From contig JADFJC010000004.1 of NCBI GenBank assembly GCA_022566315.1, positions 20,176 to 84,175 on the forward strand: a stretch of DNA of 64,000 bases, read 5' to 3'. The notes beneath the pieces were generated by a model. That model was not told the DNA's origin. It worked only from the letters and a program-made list of their open reading frames with translations, and searched no databases. This stretch comes from Planctomycetota bacterium. Its GTDB lineage: Bacteria > Planctomycetota > Phycisphaerae > Sedimentisphaerales > Anaerobacaceae. The position numbers and the translations under genes were made by a program. Shown one piece after another: positions 16,105-25,863 of the stretch (position 1 is the first letter of the stretch; every line of letters begins with the position of its first letter).

Positions 16105-16150
16105 CTGTCATCTGTCGTCTGTCGTCCGTCTTCTGTCGTCTGTCTTCTGC
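16105..16150. repeat. CTGTCNT tandem word array
   Basis: Seven-base words CTGTCAT, CTGTCGT, CTGTCGT, CCGTCTT, CTGTCGT, CTGTCTT in direct succession. The same words (CTGTCTT, CTGTCCT, CTATCCT) occur inside murE at 27214-27250. Confidence 0.7.
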
Positions 16151-16208
16151 CCTCGCCCCTCTACATCTGTCGAGAGTTCTCTACAAATCAGCTACTTTTT
16201 ATGCAAAA

Positions 16209-16531
16209 CAAACCCAATCTTGTCCGCCGTAGGCGGATTGCAAACTCAGTATGTACAAGGAATTATGAAATTTTTCTCCCGCTGGCGGGGCAAAAAAACA
16301 AACCCAATTCAAACCCAATCAAACCCAATTTAAAAAGAGCCAAAATGAATATAAACTCACTTATAACAAAGGATTACAGAAAAAAAGATGATTTCGCAGT
16401 CCGAATAAACAAACCCAATTCAAACCCAATTTCCGTAAAGCCCAAAATGAACGCAAACTTATATGTTATAAAGGAATATGAAAATGAAACCGTCTTAAGG
16501 CTCGAACAAAACAAACCCAAACAAACCCAAT
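16209..16531. repeat. CAAACCCAAT repeat array, units of about 90-110 bases
   Basis: Clusters of CAAACCCAAT stand at 16209, 16299/16310/16320, 16410/16421 and 16512/16522. The spacers between the last three clusters are related: each carries AGCC(C)AAAATGAA, then ATAAAGGA or CAAAGGA, then an A-rich stretch ending in TCCGAATAA or CTCGAACAA. The open frame reads like NKPNSNPI and KMN-N repeats but is low complexity. It ends about 75 bases before thrC. The spacers are related to each other, so this is not a CRISPR array. Confidence 0.75.
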
Positions 16532-16607
16532 TTCTGTACCATTGGCTCCGTTTATTGTTTATAATTGTCGCTAAGTGCTGCTGGGAATTTGATAAGGAAT
16601 TTTGTGT

Positions 16608-17957
16608 ATGAGTATGACGGGTGCGGCTTATCAGAAGTGTATTAATCCGGATTGCGGGGCCGAGTTCGACTGTGGTCAGGCGATGTTTAAGTGTCCTCAA
16701 TGCGGCGAGCTGTTGGATATACGTTATAATTGGGACAAGATTGAGGTTCCCGGTAAATTAAGTGATTTTGCTAAACGCTGGGCGAACAAGGACAGGCCTT
16801 TGGATTTTTCCGGCGTCTGGCGATTCCGCGAGCTGTTGAGCTTCTGTGAAGATAAATATAAAGTAACCATCGGTGAAGGCCAGACAATCCTGCAGCAAAA
16901 TGACGCTGTGGCTGAATATGCCGAAGTAAATCCGGGACGTTTATATCTGCAATATGAAGGGCTGAATCCGTCCGGCTCGTTCAAAGATAACGGGATGGCG
17001 GCGGCGTTCAGTCACGCAAAAATGGTCGGGGCAGCTTCGAGCGCGTGCGCATCGACGGGCAATACCTCGGCATCGGTGGCTTTGTATGCACATAGCTGCG
17101 GCGTGAAATGCACGGTGTTTATCGGTTCCGGTCGAATCGCATTCGGCAAACTCAGCCAGTCAATGGATTACGGTGCGCAGACGATTCAAATACTCGGCGA
17201 CTTCGATGACTGTATGCGCCAGGTTCAGGATGTCTGCACAAAGCTGGGACTGTACCTGCTCAATTCGCTAAACCCATTCCGACTCGAAGGGCAAAAGGCC
17301 ATAATGTATCGAATCATCGAAGGCTTAGGCTGGACTACCCCGGACTGGATTGTTGTGCCCGGCGGAAACCTTGGTAATTCCAGCGCTTTCGGCAAGGCCT
17401 TTTACGAATTGAAGCAGCTTGGCTTGATCGAGCGAATACCGCGAATGGCAATTATTAACGCTACCGGCGCCGACACCTTGACCGACTTAGTTAATAACAA
17501 AAAGCTGACCTGGAACGATGGTAAAGTTGACCAGACAATTATCGATGAATATTACGCTGACCTGACGGCTCGTAACTTTTCGCCGCATACTTGTGCTTCG
17601 GCGATAGAAATATCACGGCCCGTTAATCTGAAAAAATGCCTTCGGTCAATCGAGATATGTGATGGCGTTGTACGCGCGGTAACGGACGAAGAGATTGTCG
17701 ATGCCAAAGCGATTATCGGCAAATACGGTTTGGGCTGTGAGCCGGCTTCGGCGGTGACAATAGCCGGCCTGAAACACCTTAGAGCTGAGAATATAATCGG
17801 CGGCGATGAGCGGATTGCGTGCGTTTTGACAGGCCATCCGTTAAAAGACCCCAACGTAACGGTCAACTACCACAAAGAAAAGCAGGGCCAATTCAACAAT
17901 CCACCCATAGAGGCACCGAACGACCTCGATGCGATTATAAAGCTGATAAAAAATTAG
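16608..17957 (+). CDS. thrC: Threonine synthase
   Basis: 449 residues from the ATG at 16608, with AAGGA nine bases upstream. It converts O-phospho-L-homoserine to threonine using PLP. The N-terminus carries two zinc-ribbon-like Cys pairs (CINPDCG and CPQCG). The PLP Lys is in [26 protein letters not shown] and the phosphate-binding [15 protein letters not shown] loop follow. The fold and length fit fold-type II threonine synthases of the plant/archaeal type. No hom or thrB gene is adjacent. The ~340 bases of repeat array upstream leave little room for a promoter. Confidence 0.92.
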   Translation: MSMTGAAYQKCINPDCGAEFDCGQAMFKCPQCGELLDIRYNWDKIEVPGKLSDFAKRWANKDRPLDFSGVWRFRELLSFCEDKYKVTIGEGQTILQQNDAVAEYAEVNPGRLYLQYEGLNPSGSFKDNGMAAAFSHAKMVGAASSACASTGNTSASVALYAHSCGVKCTVFIGSGRIAFGKLSQSMDYGAQTIQILGDFDDCMRQVQDVCTKLGLYLLNSLNPFRLEGQKAIMYRIIEGLGWTTPDWIVVPGGNLGNSSAFGKAFYELKQLGLIERIPRMAIINATGADTLTDLVNNKKLTWNDGKVDQTIIDEYYADLTARNFSPHTCASAIEISRPVNLKKCLRSIEICDGVVRAVTDEEIVDAKAIIGKYGLGCEPASAVTIAGLKHLRAENIIGGDERIACVLTGHPLKDPNVTVNYHKEKQGQFNNPPIEAPNDLDAIIKLIKN

Positions 17958-18335
17958 CAGATTGAAAAATCAGGACTCTATATTGCTGCATTGCGTAAGC
18001 CGGCAATTATAAAGCCGATGGTAAGAGCGGGACAGTATCAATAGTTTCTGTCTGCAAATAGTAGGAGGCATATACCGGAAGATGACTATGACCTTTTCAA
18101 GAGAACTCGTATGGAAGTTCAAAACGAGCAGAGAATACGAGAATTTTTATTTTAGCATTTGTCAAAGCCTGTCAGGTTGGCAGAGGAAGAGTGCCTTCGC
18201 TGGGATTTTGGCAGGCGGTGGCCGTCTCGGACCTCACATCTTAACCTCATTTATAATAAGTACTTGCGCTAATATAGTTGTGTAAAAAGGCATTTGGCAC
18301 GATATTTGCACAGATTGAGAAAGGAATATACGGAT
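17958..18335. other. Intergenic region upstream of receiver-groESL genes
   Basis: 378 bases. A 67-codon frame at 18082-18285 lacks family features and is not called. The region carries a sigma-54-type promoter at its right end (separate entry). Confidence 0.55.
18294..18310 (+). promoter_or_regulatory. Sigma-54 (RpoN) promoter
   Basis: TTGGCACGATATTTGCA agrees fully with the -24/-12 consensus TTGGCACG-N4-TTGCA, with exactly ten bases between the GG and GC dinucleotides. The predicted start near 18321 leaves a ~15-base leader that includes AAGGA and reaches the ATG at 18336. It would drive the receiver gene and possibly groES-groEL. Confidence 0.75.
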
Positions 18336-18749
18336 ATGGTGTCGAATCTATCAAAACTCGAAGAAATCAATGTACTTGCCAGTGAGGCGAACTGGGCATG
18401 GCCGGAGGCGGTGCGTTATATATTTCGGCCAATAGGCGTTAATCTGCTGATGGCTGAGAACGCAGTAGAGTTCGTCAATATTATCGAGAGGAAACGGATT
18501 CATACGACAATCGTGGATATGGACTCGGAAGAGTCCAATGGGCTGGCAATGATAAAGATTATTCGAATGGATTATCCACTGCTGCCGTGCATTCTGTTGA
18601 CCAGCACGGCAGGTGAGTCTTTGCTTGGTAAGGCATTACGACTTGATGTTTTCAGCGTGATTGATAAGCCGGTTGATATGAGTGTTCTTCGGGAACAATT
18701 GAACAGATTGTTTGTTAAAAAGTATGACAGTGATATTTTCGCACAGTAA
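18336..18749 (+). CDS. Response-regulator receiver-domain protein
   Basis: 137 residues from the ATG at 18336 (AAAGGA ten bases upstream); the upstream TTG at 18294 falls inside the promoter and is rejected. It is a single CheY-like receiver without an output domain. The phospho-acceptor Asp is in TTIVDMDSEESNG, the Thr/Ser switch is in CILLTSTAG, and the Lys is in VIDKPVD. The usual acidic pair after beta-1 is not evident (VLASEANWAW), so Mg-dependent phosphorylation may be altered. It precedes groES by 72 bases on the same strand and may act in regulating that locus. Confidence 0.8.
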   Translation: MVSNLSKLEEINVLASEANWAWPEAVRYIFRPIGVNLLMAENAVEFVNIIERKRIHTTIVDMDSEESNGLAMIKIIRMDYPLLPCILLTSTAGESLLGKALRLDVFSVIDKPVDMSVLREQLNRLFVKKYDSDIFAQ

Positions 18750-18821
18750 TAGATTGTGTAACGTTTCTAATAAGAATGAAGTAAAAGATTAAAGAAGTTT
18801 TTTGAAAGGAGTAAGTACGAA

Positions 18822-19112
18822 ATGAAGATTCGACCATTGGCAGATAAGGTGCTTGTTCAGCGTCTCGAAGCGGAAACCAAGACGACAGGCGGGATAGTCC
18901 TGCCGGATAGTGCCAAAGAAAAACCACAAAGAGGCAAAATTATCAGCGTTGGTGATGGTAAGGTGCTCGACGACGGGACGGTAAGAAAATTGCAGGTGAA
19001 AAAGGGTGATAAGGTGCTTTTCACGAGCTACGCCGGGACAGAAGTTAAGATAGACGGTAAAGAGTATCTGATTATGAGTGAATCGGATATTATGGCAGTG
19101 ATTGAAAAGTAA
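18822..19112 (+). CDS. groES: Co-chaperonin GroES
   Basis: 96 residues, the standard size. It has [20 protein letters not shown], the mobile loop [17 protein letters not shown] with its IVL motif for binding GroEL, and the C-terminal [20 protein letters not shown] lies ten bases before the ATG. It forms the heptameric lid of GroEL and is followed by groEL 74 bases later. No CIRCE element (TTAGCACTC-N9-GAGTGCTAA) was found upstream, so HrcA control is not supported; the sigma-54 promoter is the better candidate. Confidence 0.97.
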   Translation: MKIRPLADKVLVQRLEAETKTTGGIVLPDSAKEKPQRGKIISVGDGKVLDDGTVRKLQVKKGDKVLFTSYAGTEVKIDGKEYLIMSESDIMAVIEK

Positions 19113-19186
19113 GCAGAAATCAGCAACGGCGACAGGAAAGCACACAAAGAAAATAAAATAATCAATAGAAAAGGAGAAATAAAGCT

Positions 19187-20809
<1,623 letters not shown>

Positions 20810-20816
20810 CAAGAAG

Positions 20817-20917
20817 AGTGCCTAAAGTGCCTAAAGTTAAAAGTGCCTAAAGTTGAAAGATAGTCCATAGCTTTAGTTCACTTTAGGCACTTTAGCTCAC
20901 TTTAGCTCACTTTACTT
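20817..20917. repeat. CACTTTAG interspersed repeat (longest copy)
   Basis: Left: GTGCCTAAAGTGCCTAAAGT repeated in three units (20819-20852). Right: CTTTAGTTCACTTTAGGCAC and TTTAGCTCACTTTAGCTCAC (20871-20914). The two halves are inverted and could form a long imperfect hairpin between groEL and the small membrane protein gene. Confidence 0.8.
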
Positions 20918-21199
20918 ATGAGTTTTCGGTTTTACACAAATGTAATTTCTCAAGCGACCAGAAACTTCGCGGCAGGACTTTTTATCGTAGGGTTGCTGCT
21001 AATCGGATTTGGATTTCTGGTTTATATCCTGCGAGATTTGTTTGCAATACTTGCCTCTATAGTATTCTTCGTCGTCGGTTTGGTTTGTGGAACTACCGCC
21101 GTCAAAATCTTTTTAGCACAGAGAAAATTAGACAAAATGAGCTCCGAGGACGGCATAACAGGCTACAGAAGGAACGTCCGAATTCATACCGAAGAATAG
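20918..21199 (+). CDS. Small hypothetical membrane protein
   Basis: 93 residues. Two hydrophobic segments (about 17-38 and 42-66) with a short turn between, then a basic and acidic tail (LAQRKLDKMSSEDG...). The ATG directly follows CACTTTAG repeat DNA and no strong ribosome site is seen, so translation is uncertain. No family is recognised. The gene has coding-like composition and no overlap with others. Confidence 0.6.
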   Translation: MSFRFYTNVISQATRNFAAGLFIVGLLLIGFGFLVYILRDLFAILASIVFFVVGLVCGTTAVKIFLAQRKLDKMSSEDGITGYRRNVRIHTEE

Positions 21200-21237
21200 T
21201 TAACTGGTGAGTAGTGAGTATGCAACTCACCAATTAA

Positions 21238-21642
21238 TCAATTAGCGCTGACCACTTTTTCCTGCCTTAGCTGAAGGACAGAGTTGAGGACATCCTGTAT
21301 GCTGATTATGCCAACCAGCTTGCCATTTGATGTAACGGGGACCCTTCTAAAGATGTTCTTTCCCAAAAAGTTACAGATGTTCAGCAGGGCATGATTATCT
21401 TCAAAACAAACCGCAGGCTCTGTCATATAGTCACTAACTGTTTTATCCTCCGCCCGTTCAGCTTCGTAGAACAAATCTACAACATCTTTTTCTGAAAGAA
21501 TTCCGGCCAAAGTCATGTCATCTTCAACCACAGGCAGGCCCGATATGTTGTTTTCCACCAGAAGTTTTACAGCCTCAAATATGGGGGCGTCTTTTTTCAC
21601 GCTAATTACATTTGTACTCATAACGTCTCTTGCTCTGAGCAT
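21238..21642 (-). CDS. Paired CBS-domain protein
   Basis: 134 residues consisting only of two CBS motifs: about 7-60 (VMSTNVISVKKDAPIFEAVKL, ISGLPVVEDDMTLAGILSEKD) and 70-125 (YMTEPAVCFEDNHALLNI, FRRVPVTSNGKLVGIISIQD). CBS pairs (Bateman modules) bind adenosine nucleotides and regulate partners. A stand-alone protein of this type usually senses energy state, but its partner is unknown. AGGAG lies just before the ATG. Confidence 0.92.
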   Translation of the reverse strand: MLRARDVMSTNVISVKKDAPIFEAVKLLVENNISGLPVVEDDMTLAGILSEKDVVDLFYEAERAEDKTVSDYMTEPAVCFEDNHALLNICNFLGKNIFRRVPVTSNGKLVGIISIQDVLNSVLQLRQEKVVSAN

Positions 21643-21996
21643 TGCTAACTCCTCTTTTTTTACAGTGTTTGCAGGTATTCTATAAATTCGGCTTAAATTA
21701 ATGAGAACTTGAGATTGAGATGGCGGTTTTCTTAGTTAGTTCCTGTTGCGGAAACAGTATTTGTCATTTCCGCGAAAGCGGGAATCCAGCTTTTTCGCTC
21801 TGGACCCCTGCTTCCGCAGGGGTGACATCGTCAGTTTTTGTTTTCCGCAACAGGAAGTAGTTAGGTGTTGATTCAGATTAGATGTAAAGGCAAATAACTT
21901 CAGGCGAAGAGATTATCGGGCGTTCGATTTGCGATTTTTATTATATTATCAGGTGCTCAATCGGGAATAGGCAATTTTCGAGATTTGTCGGTGGCG
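21643..21996. other. Intergenic region between CBS gene and mraY
   Basis: 354 bases holding the nested repeat at 21740-21856 and otherwise AT-rich DNA. No gene seen. Confidence 0.55.
21740..21856. repeat. Nested palindromic element with 15-bp outer inverted repeat
   Basis: Outer arms TTCCTGTTGCGGAAA (21740-21754) and TTTCCGCAACAGGAA (21842-21856) are perfect inverts. Inside, TGTCATTTCCGCGAAAGCGG then GAATCCAG is the inverted counterpart of CTGGACCCCTGCTTCCGCAG then GGGTGACA, with several changes. The whole could fold into one long hairpin. Confidence 0.8.
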
Positions 21997-23136
21997 TCAT
22001 CGGATTTTTAGTGTGGCTAATGCCAGAGCGGCAAAGGCGGCGGATAAAAGCCAAAAGCGCACTACCACCTGCGGCTCACTCCAGCCAATCAGATGAAAAT
22101 GGTGATGTATAGGTGCACATCTAAAAAGCCGTTTGCCCCCGGTGTATTTGAAATAGCCGACCTGGAGTACTACACTGAGCAATTCAATGACGAATACGCC
22201 GCCGATAATTAAGAGCAGGATTTCATTTCTTGTTACCAGCGCACCATAGCCCATTGCGGCACCTAATGGAAGTGAGCCGACATCGCCCATAAAGGTCTGG
22301 GCAGGGTGGCAGTTGAACCACAAGAAACCGAGGACGGCCCCTAAGATTGCCGAATAAAAGATGCTCAGCTCGCCGGCCTGTGGTATAGCAGGCAGCAGAA
22401 GATAACTTGCCCAGGTAACAGGGGTGGTTCGTGACATTGTTTCAGAGGCGACAAAGCACAGCAGTGCAAGTACCAGCGAGACCATTCCAACGCAGCCGGC
22501 AGCCAGTCCGTCCATACCGTCAGTTAGGTTGACGGCATTGCTGGTGGCCGAGATGTAAAAAATCGCTACGAGTATGAACATCCAGTTTGCTAACGGCAGG
22601 CCATGCTTATAGAACGGCAGCCAGAATAATTTGGCGTCGTCTATATTAACGAAGTCGGCATATAAAAACGACGCTATCAGTACTGCACCGCCGATTTGAA
22701 AGATGAGCTTTTCCCAGGGTTTTAATCCGTTTCTGGTTCGGTGCCGGACATCGACGGTGAGTTTTAGCCAGTCGTCAACGCCGCCCAAAACGCCGAACCA
22801 TATCACCAGCACAATAGCTTTCTGAACAAAGGGGTTGTCCAGCTTTGCCCATAATAAGGTGGTTGAGACAGCCGAGAGAATGATAATCAGGCCGCCCATA
22901 GTGGGTGTATTTGCCTTTTCTTTGGTCAGTTCGTTGAGGGTGGCGTGATGAAACTCCGGCCGGTCTCCGATTTTTTTGCGCATCAGCCAGCGAATAATTT
23001 TAGGGCCGATTAGAAGGGCAATAAGTAAGCTGGTCAGAGTCGCCGATACCGAGCGAAACACTACGGTCTGGTAGGCGTAGAAGCCGAGCTGGTGCGTAAA
23101 AACATCTCGTAAATACCATAACAAGTGGTATATCAT
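21997..23136 (-). CDS. mraY: Phospho-N-acetylmuramoyl-pentapeptide transferase MraY
   Basis: 379 residues, about ten membrane helices. It transfers phospho-MurNAc-pentapeptide from UDP to undecaprenyl phosphate, giving lipid I. Conserved pieces: TPTMGGLIIILSA near the N-terminus, SNAVNLTDGMDGLAAG (the NxTDGxDGLA motif with catalytic Asp), CHPAQTFMGDVGSLPLG, and the final APIHHHFHLIGWSEPQVVVRFW with the HHH cluster. It follows murF by 100 bases on the same strand. The gene is full length with no in-frame repeat insertions. Confidence 0.97.
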   Translation of the reverse strand: MIYHLLWYLRDVFTHQLGFYAYQTVVFRSVSATLTSLLIALLIGPKIIRWLMRKKIGDRPEFHHATLNELTKEKANTPTMGGLIIILSAVSTTLLWAKLDNPFVQKAIVLVIWFGVLGGVDDWLKLTVDVRHRTRNGLKPWEKLIFQIGGAVLIASFLYADFVNIDDAKLFWLPFYKHGLPLANWMFILVAIFYISATSNAVNLTDGMDGLAAGCVGMVSLVLALLCFVASETMSRTTPVTWASYLLLPAIPQAGELSIFYSAILGAVLGFLWFNCHPAQTFMGDVGSLPLGAAMGYGALVTRNEILLLIIGGVFVIELLSVVLQVGYFKYTGGKRLFRCAPIHHHFHLIGWSEPQVVVRFWLLSAAFAALALATLKIR

Positions 23137-23236
23137 TTTTTCATTTCAAAATTCAAAAGTTAAAGGTCAAAATTGTGGAATCCAGCGCTTAACTTTTAAG
23201 TGCCGGACGACATCCTTAATTTTGCGTTTTACATTT

Positions 23237-24646
23237 TTAATTTTTCATTTCAATCGGCAGTTCTTTTAGTTTCTCGACGGCCATTTCCAGTTTTGCGGTT
23301 CGCGAACCTTTCACTAATATTATATCGTAATCTTTGATGAATTCGTGCAGATTATTACAGGCTGAAATGGTATCTTCGAAACATTTTATTTGCAGGGACT
23401 GGGCTTCGCGGGAATCCGAATTGTATTCGGCGGTAGTTTTTGCGGCTTCAGCGGCGATTTTCGCAAACTTGCCGACAGCTACGAGCAGTCCCACGTTGGC
23501 CTTTGCGATAGAGTTACCCAGCTCGTTATGCAGGTATTCCGTCTGCTGCCCGAGTTCGGCCATATCGCCGCAGATAAAGACCAATCTGCGATTTCGAGTT
23601 GGGTCGAGGCCGGCCAATATATTCAGCGCATTTCTCATTGAGGCGGGGTTTGCGTTGTAGCAATCATTCAATACCGTTAGCGTCCCGATTTGCAGCAGTT
23701 CGGCGCGCATAGAAATGGGTGAGAGGGTCTTGACAGCCTTTGCGAAATCCCCGATAGCCAGGCCAAACTGGCTGCAAACAGCCCAGGCGGCAAGTGCATT
23801 TTCGAGGTTTCCCGAGCCGGCCAACGGTAAGTAAACTTCCGTATCGTCGATAGTGAACCGGCTGGCTGAGGCCTCGTAGCTGATATTGCGTGCCTGGTAG
23901 TCGGAGCCATCTGATTTGCCGAACGTTATGAATTTGGCGCCTTTGGCCCGGCAGGCGTTTACCAACCGGTCGAAATCAGCGTTGATTATCAGAACACCAT
24001 CGGGCGTAAGTCCTTCGGATATAGATAGCTTCTCCTGTATAATTGTCTGCAAGTTAGCGAATCCTTCCAAGTGGGCGGGATGAACATTAGTTACCACTGC
24101 GATGTCCGGGGCGGCGATGCCGGTCAGGTGAGCTATTTCGCCGGGATGATTGCTGCCGAGTTCGGCGATGACTATCTGGTGCTCCGGGTCTGCGCCGAGC
24201 AGGGTCAGGGGCAGACCTATCTTATTATTAAAACTCTTAGGCGACTGATAGACGCGGAAACGTTGACTTAAGGCCTGATAGGCTATCTGCCTTGTTGTTG
24301 TTTTGCCTGCTGAGCCTGTTATCGCAATCACTTTGTAAGCTGCCCGTCGGCGGTATTCTCCGGCAAGGTCGCCGAGGGCTTTTATGGTATCGGCAACTTT
24401 GAGTATGGGTTTGTCGGTACATTTGATGCCTTTACTGACCACGGCACAGACGGCGCCTTTTGCGAAAGCGTCAGCTACATAATCGTGGCCGTCGAAATTC
24501 TCGCCGGCGATTGCAAAGAAACAATCGCCGGATTTGGTTGTTCGTGAGTCGATACTTACGCCGGTGAAATCTCGTATTGCGTATTGCGACACGGCAGGAC
24601 GAGTCTTTATTATTCCGGCTAAATCTGCTATCGAAAACTCTTTCAT
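23237..24646 (-). CDS. murF: UDP-MurNAc-tripeptide--D-Ala-D-Ala ligase MurF
   Basis: 469 residues. It adds D-Ala-D-Ala to UDP-MurNAc-tripeptide in the cytoplasm. The N-terminal UDP-binding domain holds SIDSRTTKSGDCFFAIAGENFDGH, the ATP loop is AITGSAGKTTTRQ, and NPASMRNALNIL and CGDMAELG follow in the C-terminal domain, with VLVKGSRTAKLE near the end. It precedes mraY. Normally murE lies directly upstream, but here a 1.2-kb segment with three opposite-strand genes separates them. Confidence 0.96.
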   Translation of the reverse strand: MKEFSIADLAGIIKTRPAVSQYAIRDFTGVSIDSRTTKSGDCFFAIAGENFDGHDYVADAFAKGAVCAVVSKGIKCTDKPILKVADTIKALGDLAGEYRRRAAYKVIAITGSAGKTTTRQIAYQALSQRFRVYQSPKSFNNKIGLPLTLLGADPEHQIVIAELGSNHPGEIAHLTGIAAPDIAVVTNVHPAHLEGFANLQTIIQEKLSISEGLTPDGVLIINADFDRLVNACRAKGAKFITFGKSDGSDYQARNISYEASASRFTIDDTEVYLPLAGSGNLENALAAWAVCSQFGLAIGDFAKAVKTLSPISMRAELLQIGTLTVLNDCYNANPASMRNALNILAGLDPTRNRRLVFICGDMAELGQQTEYLHNELGNSIAKANVGLLVAVGKFAKIAAEAAKTTAEYNSDSREAQSLQIKCFEDTISACNNLHEFIKDYDIILVKGSRTAKLEMAVEKLKELPIEMKN

Positions 24647-24733
24647 TTTTGGTTTCTCGATAATTTGCTTCTATAATTCCGGCGATGCAAATGTTTGTTG
24701 ATGCAATTAAGTAATTATGCTATAATTTTGTAG

Positions 24734-25060
24734 ATGGTCAAGGATTTTGAAATCATTGGTGATATTAAATCGGACACACAACGTTACGTTCTGTGCGTTA
24801 GCAACGAGAACTATTCTGCGTCAATCGAAGCACGTAAGATATATCAGTGCGTTCCAGACCTTCAAGCTGAAGCTCATGGGCAGGTCCGGGTTATTGATGA
24901 GCCGGGAAAAGATTACCTTTATCCCCGGGGTCTTTTCCTTTTCATCGAGATTCCGAAAGAAGCCATACGAGCATTTGCGCAGGAGTCGTATAGGATACGA
25001 AATAAGACAGTTTTTTACCTATTCGAGAATTTCTGCCCGCACCGTGATGTTCTGCAATAG
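24734..25060 (+). CDS. Conserved hypothetical protein, first gene of a three-gene cassette
   Basis: 108 residues. The sequence KSDTQRYVLCVSNENYSASIEARKIYQ then VIDEPGKDYLYPRGLFLFIEIP resembles a small family I recall near toxin-antitoxin-like loci, but no function is known. No signal peptide or membrane segment. It is 11 bases upstream of the DUF4258-like gene and on the same strand, so they are probably co-transcribed. It opposes the flanking murE and murF genes. Confidence 0.65.
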   Translation: MVKDFEIIGDIKSDTQRYVLCVSNENYSASIEARKIYQCVPDLQAEAHGQVRVIDEPGKDYLYPRGLFLFIEIPKEAIRAFAQESYRIRNKTVFYLFENFCPHRDVLQ

Positions 25061-25071
25061 GGGAACAAGAC

Positions 25072-25353
25072 ATGTTCGGCCGAATTTTGAACCGTATGCG
25101 AGAAAAAATTCGCAAGCGTCAGTATATTATGACGTACCATGCCAGACGAGAGATGCATCATGATGATTTAACTATTTATGATATCGAACGAGTAATCCTT
25201 ACAGGAAAGATACTCGAACGTCAAAAAGATATAGCAACTGGTGAATGGAAATACCGTATCGCAGGCAAAACAGTTGAAAGCGGCAAAATCGAAGTGGTTG
25301 CAAAGTTAAGTCCAACCGGCAAACTGGTTATTATTACCATATATGCACTATAA
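25072..25353 (+). CDS. DUF4258-type putative toxin
   Basis: 93 residues with the DUF4258 pattern: MTYHARREMHHDDLTIYDIERVI, then a tG-ILE block, EWKYRIAGKT, and a C-terminal LSPTGKLVIITIYAL strand. The H-A-R-M/E N-terminal motif and beta-rich end are seen in this RelE/MqsR-like group. It is followed 17 bases later by a YgiT-type zinc-finger gene, the usual partner, which supports a toxin-antitoxin-like role. Activity is inferred only. Confidence 0.75.
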   Translation: MFGRILNRMREKIRKRQYIMTYHARREMHHDDLTIYDIERVILTGKILERQKDIATGEWKYRIAGKTVESGKIEVVAKLSPTGKLVIITIYAL

Positions 25354-25370
25354 GAATAAGGACAAGACAA

Positions 25371-25598
25371 ATGATATGTGATATTTGTGGACATAAGGGA
25401 GCACATGCTCGTAGAGTTGCCGAAACCTACGGCAAAGGAAGGAATTTACTGGTAATAGAAAACATCCCTATGGTCAGTTGCCCTTATTGTGGGCAAAGTT
25501 ACTTTACAGCAGAAACACTCCATGAAATAGAGCGTATTAAACTCCATCATAAGAGCTTTGCCGTTGAACGTCCTGTGGAAGTCGCCAAGTTTGGGTAA
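25371..25598 (+). CDS. YgiT-type zinc-finger protein (putative antitoxin)
   Basis: 75 residues. Two Cys pairs, CDICG at the N-terminus and CPYCG at about 40, form the zinc ribbon typical of the MqsA N-terminal domain and YgiT proteins. The C-terminal helix ETLHEIERIKLHHKSF and the VEVAKFG end follow. There is no XRE helix-turn-helix, so it is a short form. It pairs with the DUF4258-like gene. Confidence 0.8.
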   Translation: MICDICGHKGAHARRVAETYGKGRNLLVIENIPMVSCPYCGQSYFTAETLHEIERIKLHHKSFAVERPVEVAKFG

Positions 25599-25863
25599 GG
25601 GATTATGTTGCTTTTACATAGGCAAAAAATCCGAGTTTAGCGGCGCTCCCCAGATGTAGTATATGAGGTTGTTACGATCGAATGAAACGTTAATCCTTTT
25701 GAAATGTCTTCGCAAACAAGGCTGTTTCCTGAAACGAGAGTCGAATTTTTCATCGAAAATTTTAAAGTTCACCCGCATCCACTTGATAATTATCCAACCA
25801 TTCTGTAAAATTAAAGTGTGAACTTGATTATCGTATCCATTGCTTTTATTTTTCTCACCAGTT

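Larger units (their letters stand above)
14966..16607. other. 1.6-kb non-coding region filled with short repeats
   Basis: No convincing gene. The content from left to right: an AT-rich hicBA promoter region; a CGTCGTCGGCACGACGACG palindrome (15227-15247); a TCATTCCTGCGGATGCAGGA piece (15253); GCATCCAG words (15455-15640); CACTTTAG repeats (15576-15604); 15-base tandem units (15688-15785); GAGCGAC words (~15876); an ACCCGCC-type palindrome (16035); CTGTCNT words (16105-16150); and the CAAACCCAAT array (16209-16531). Short frames inside are low-complexity products of these repeats. No rRNA, tRNA, tmRNA or SRP RNA was recognised. Confidence 0.7.

Noticed and set aside
16209..16531. CRISPR-like alternation of repeats and spacers
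   Set aside because: The repeated unit is only about 10 bases and the 'spacers' are related to one another; no cas genes are present.
18082..18285. 67-codon ORF upstream of the sigma-54 promoter
   Set aside because: No family resemblance, mixed composition and no conserved partner; treated as intergenic.
18750..18821. CIRCE/HrcA operator before groES
   Set aside because: The TTAGCACTC-N9-GAGTGCTAA pattern is absent here and in the rest of the upstream region.
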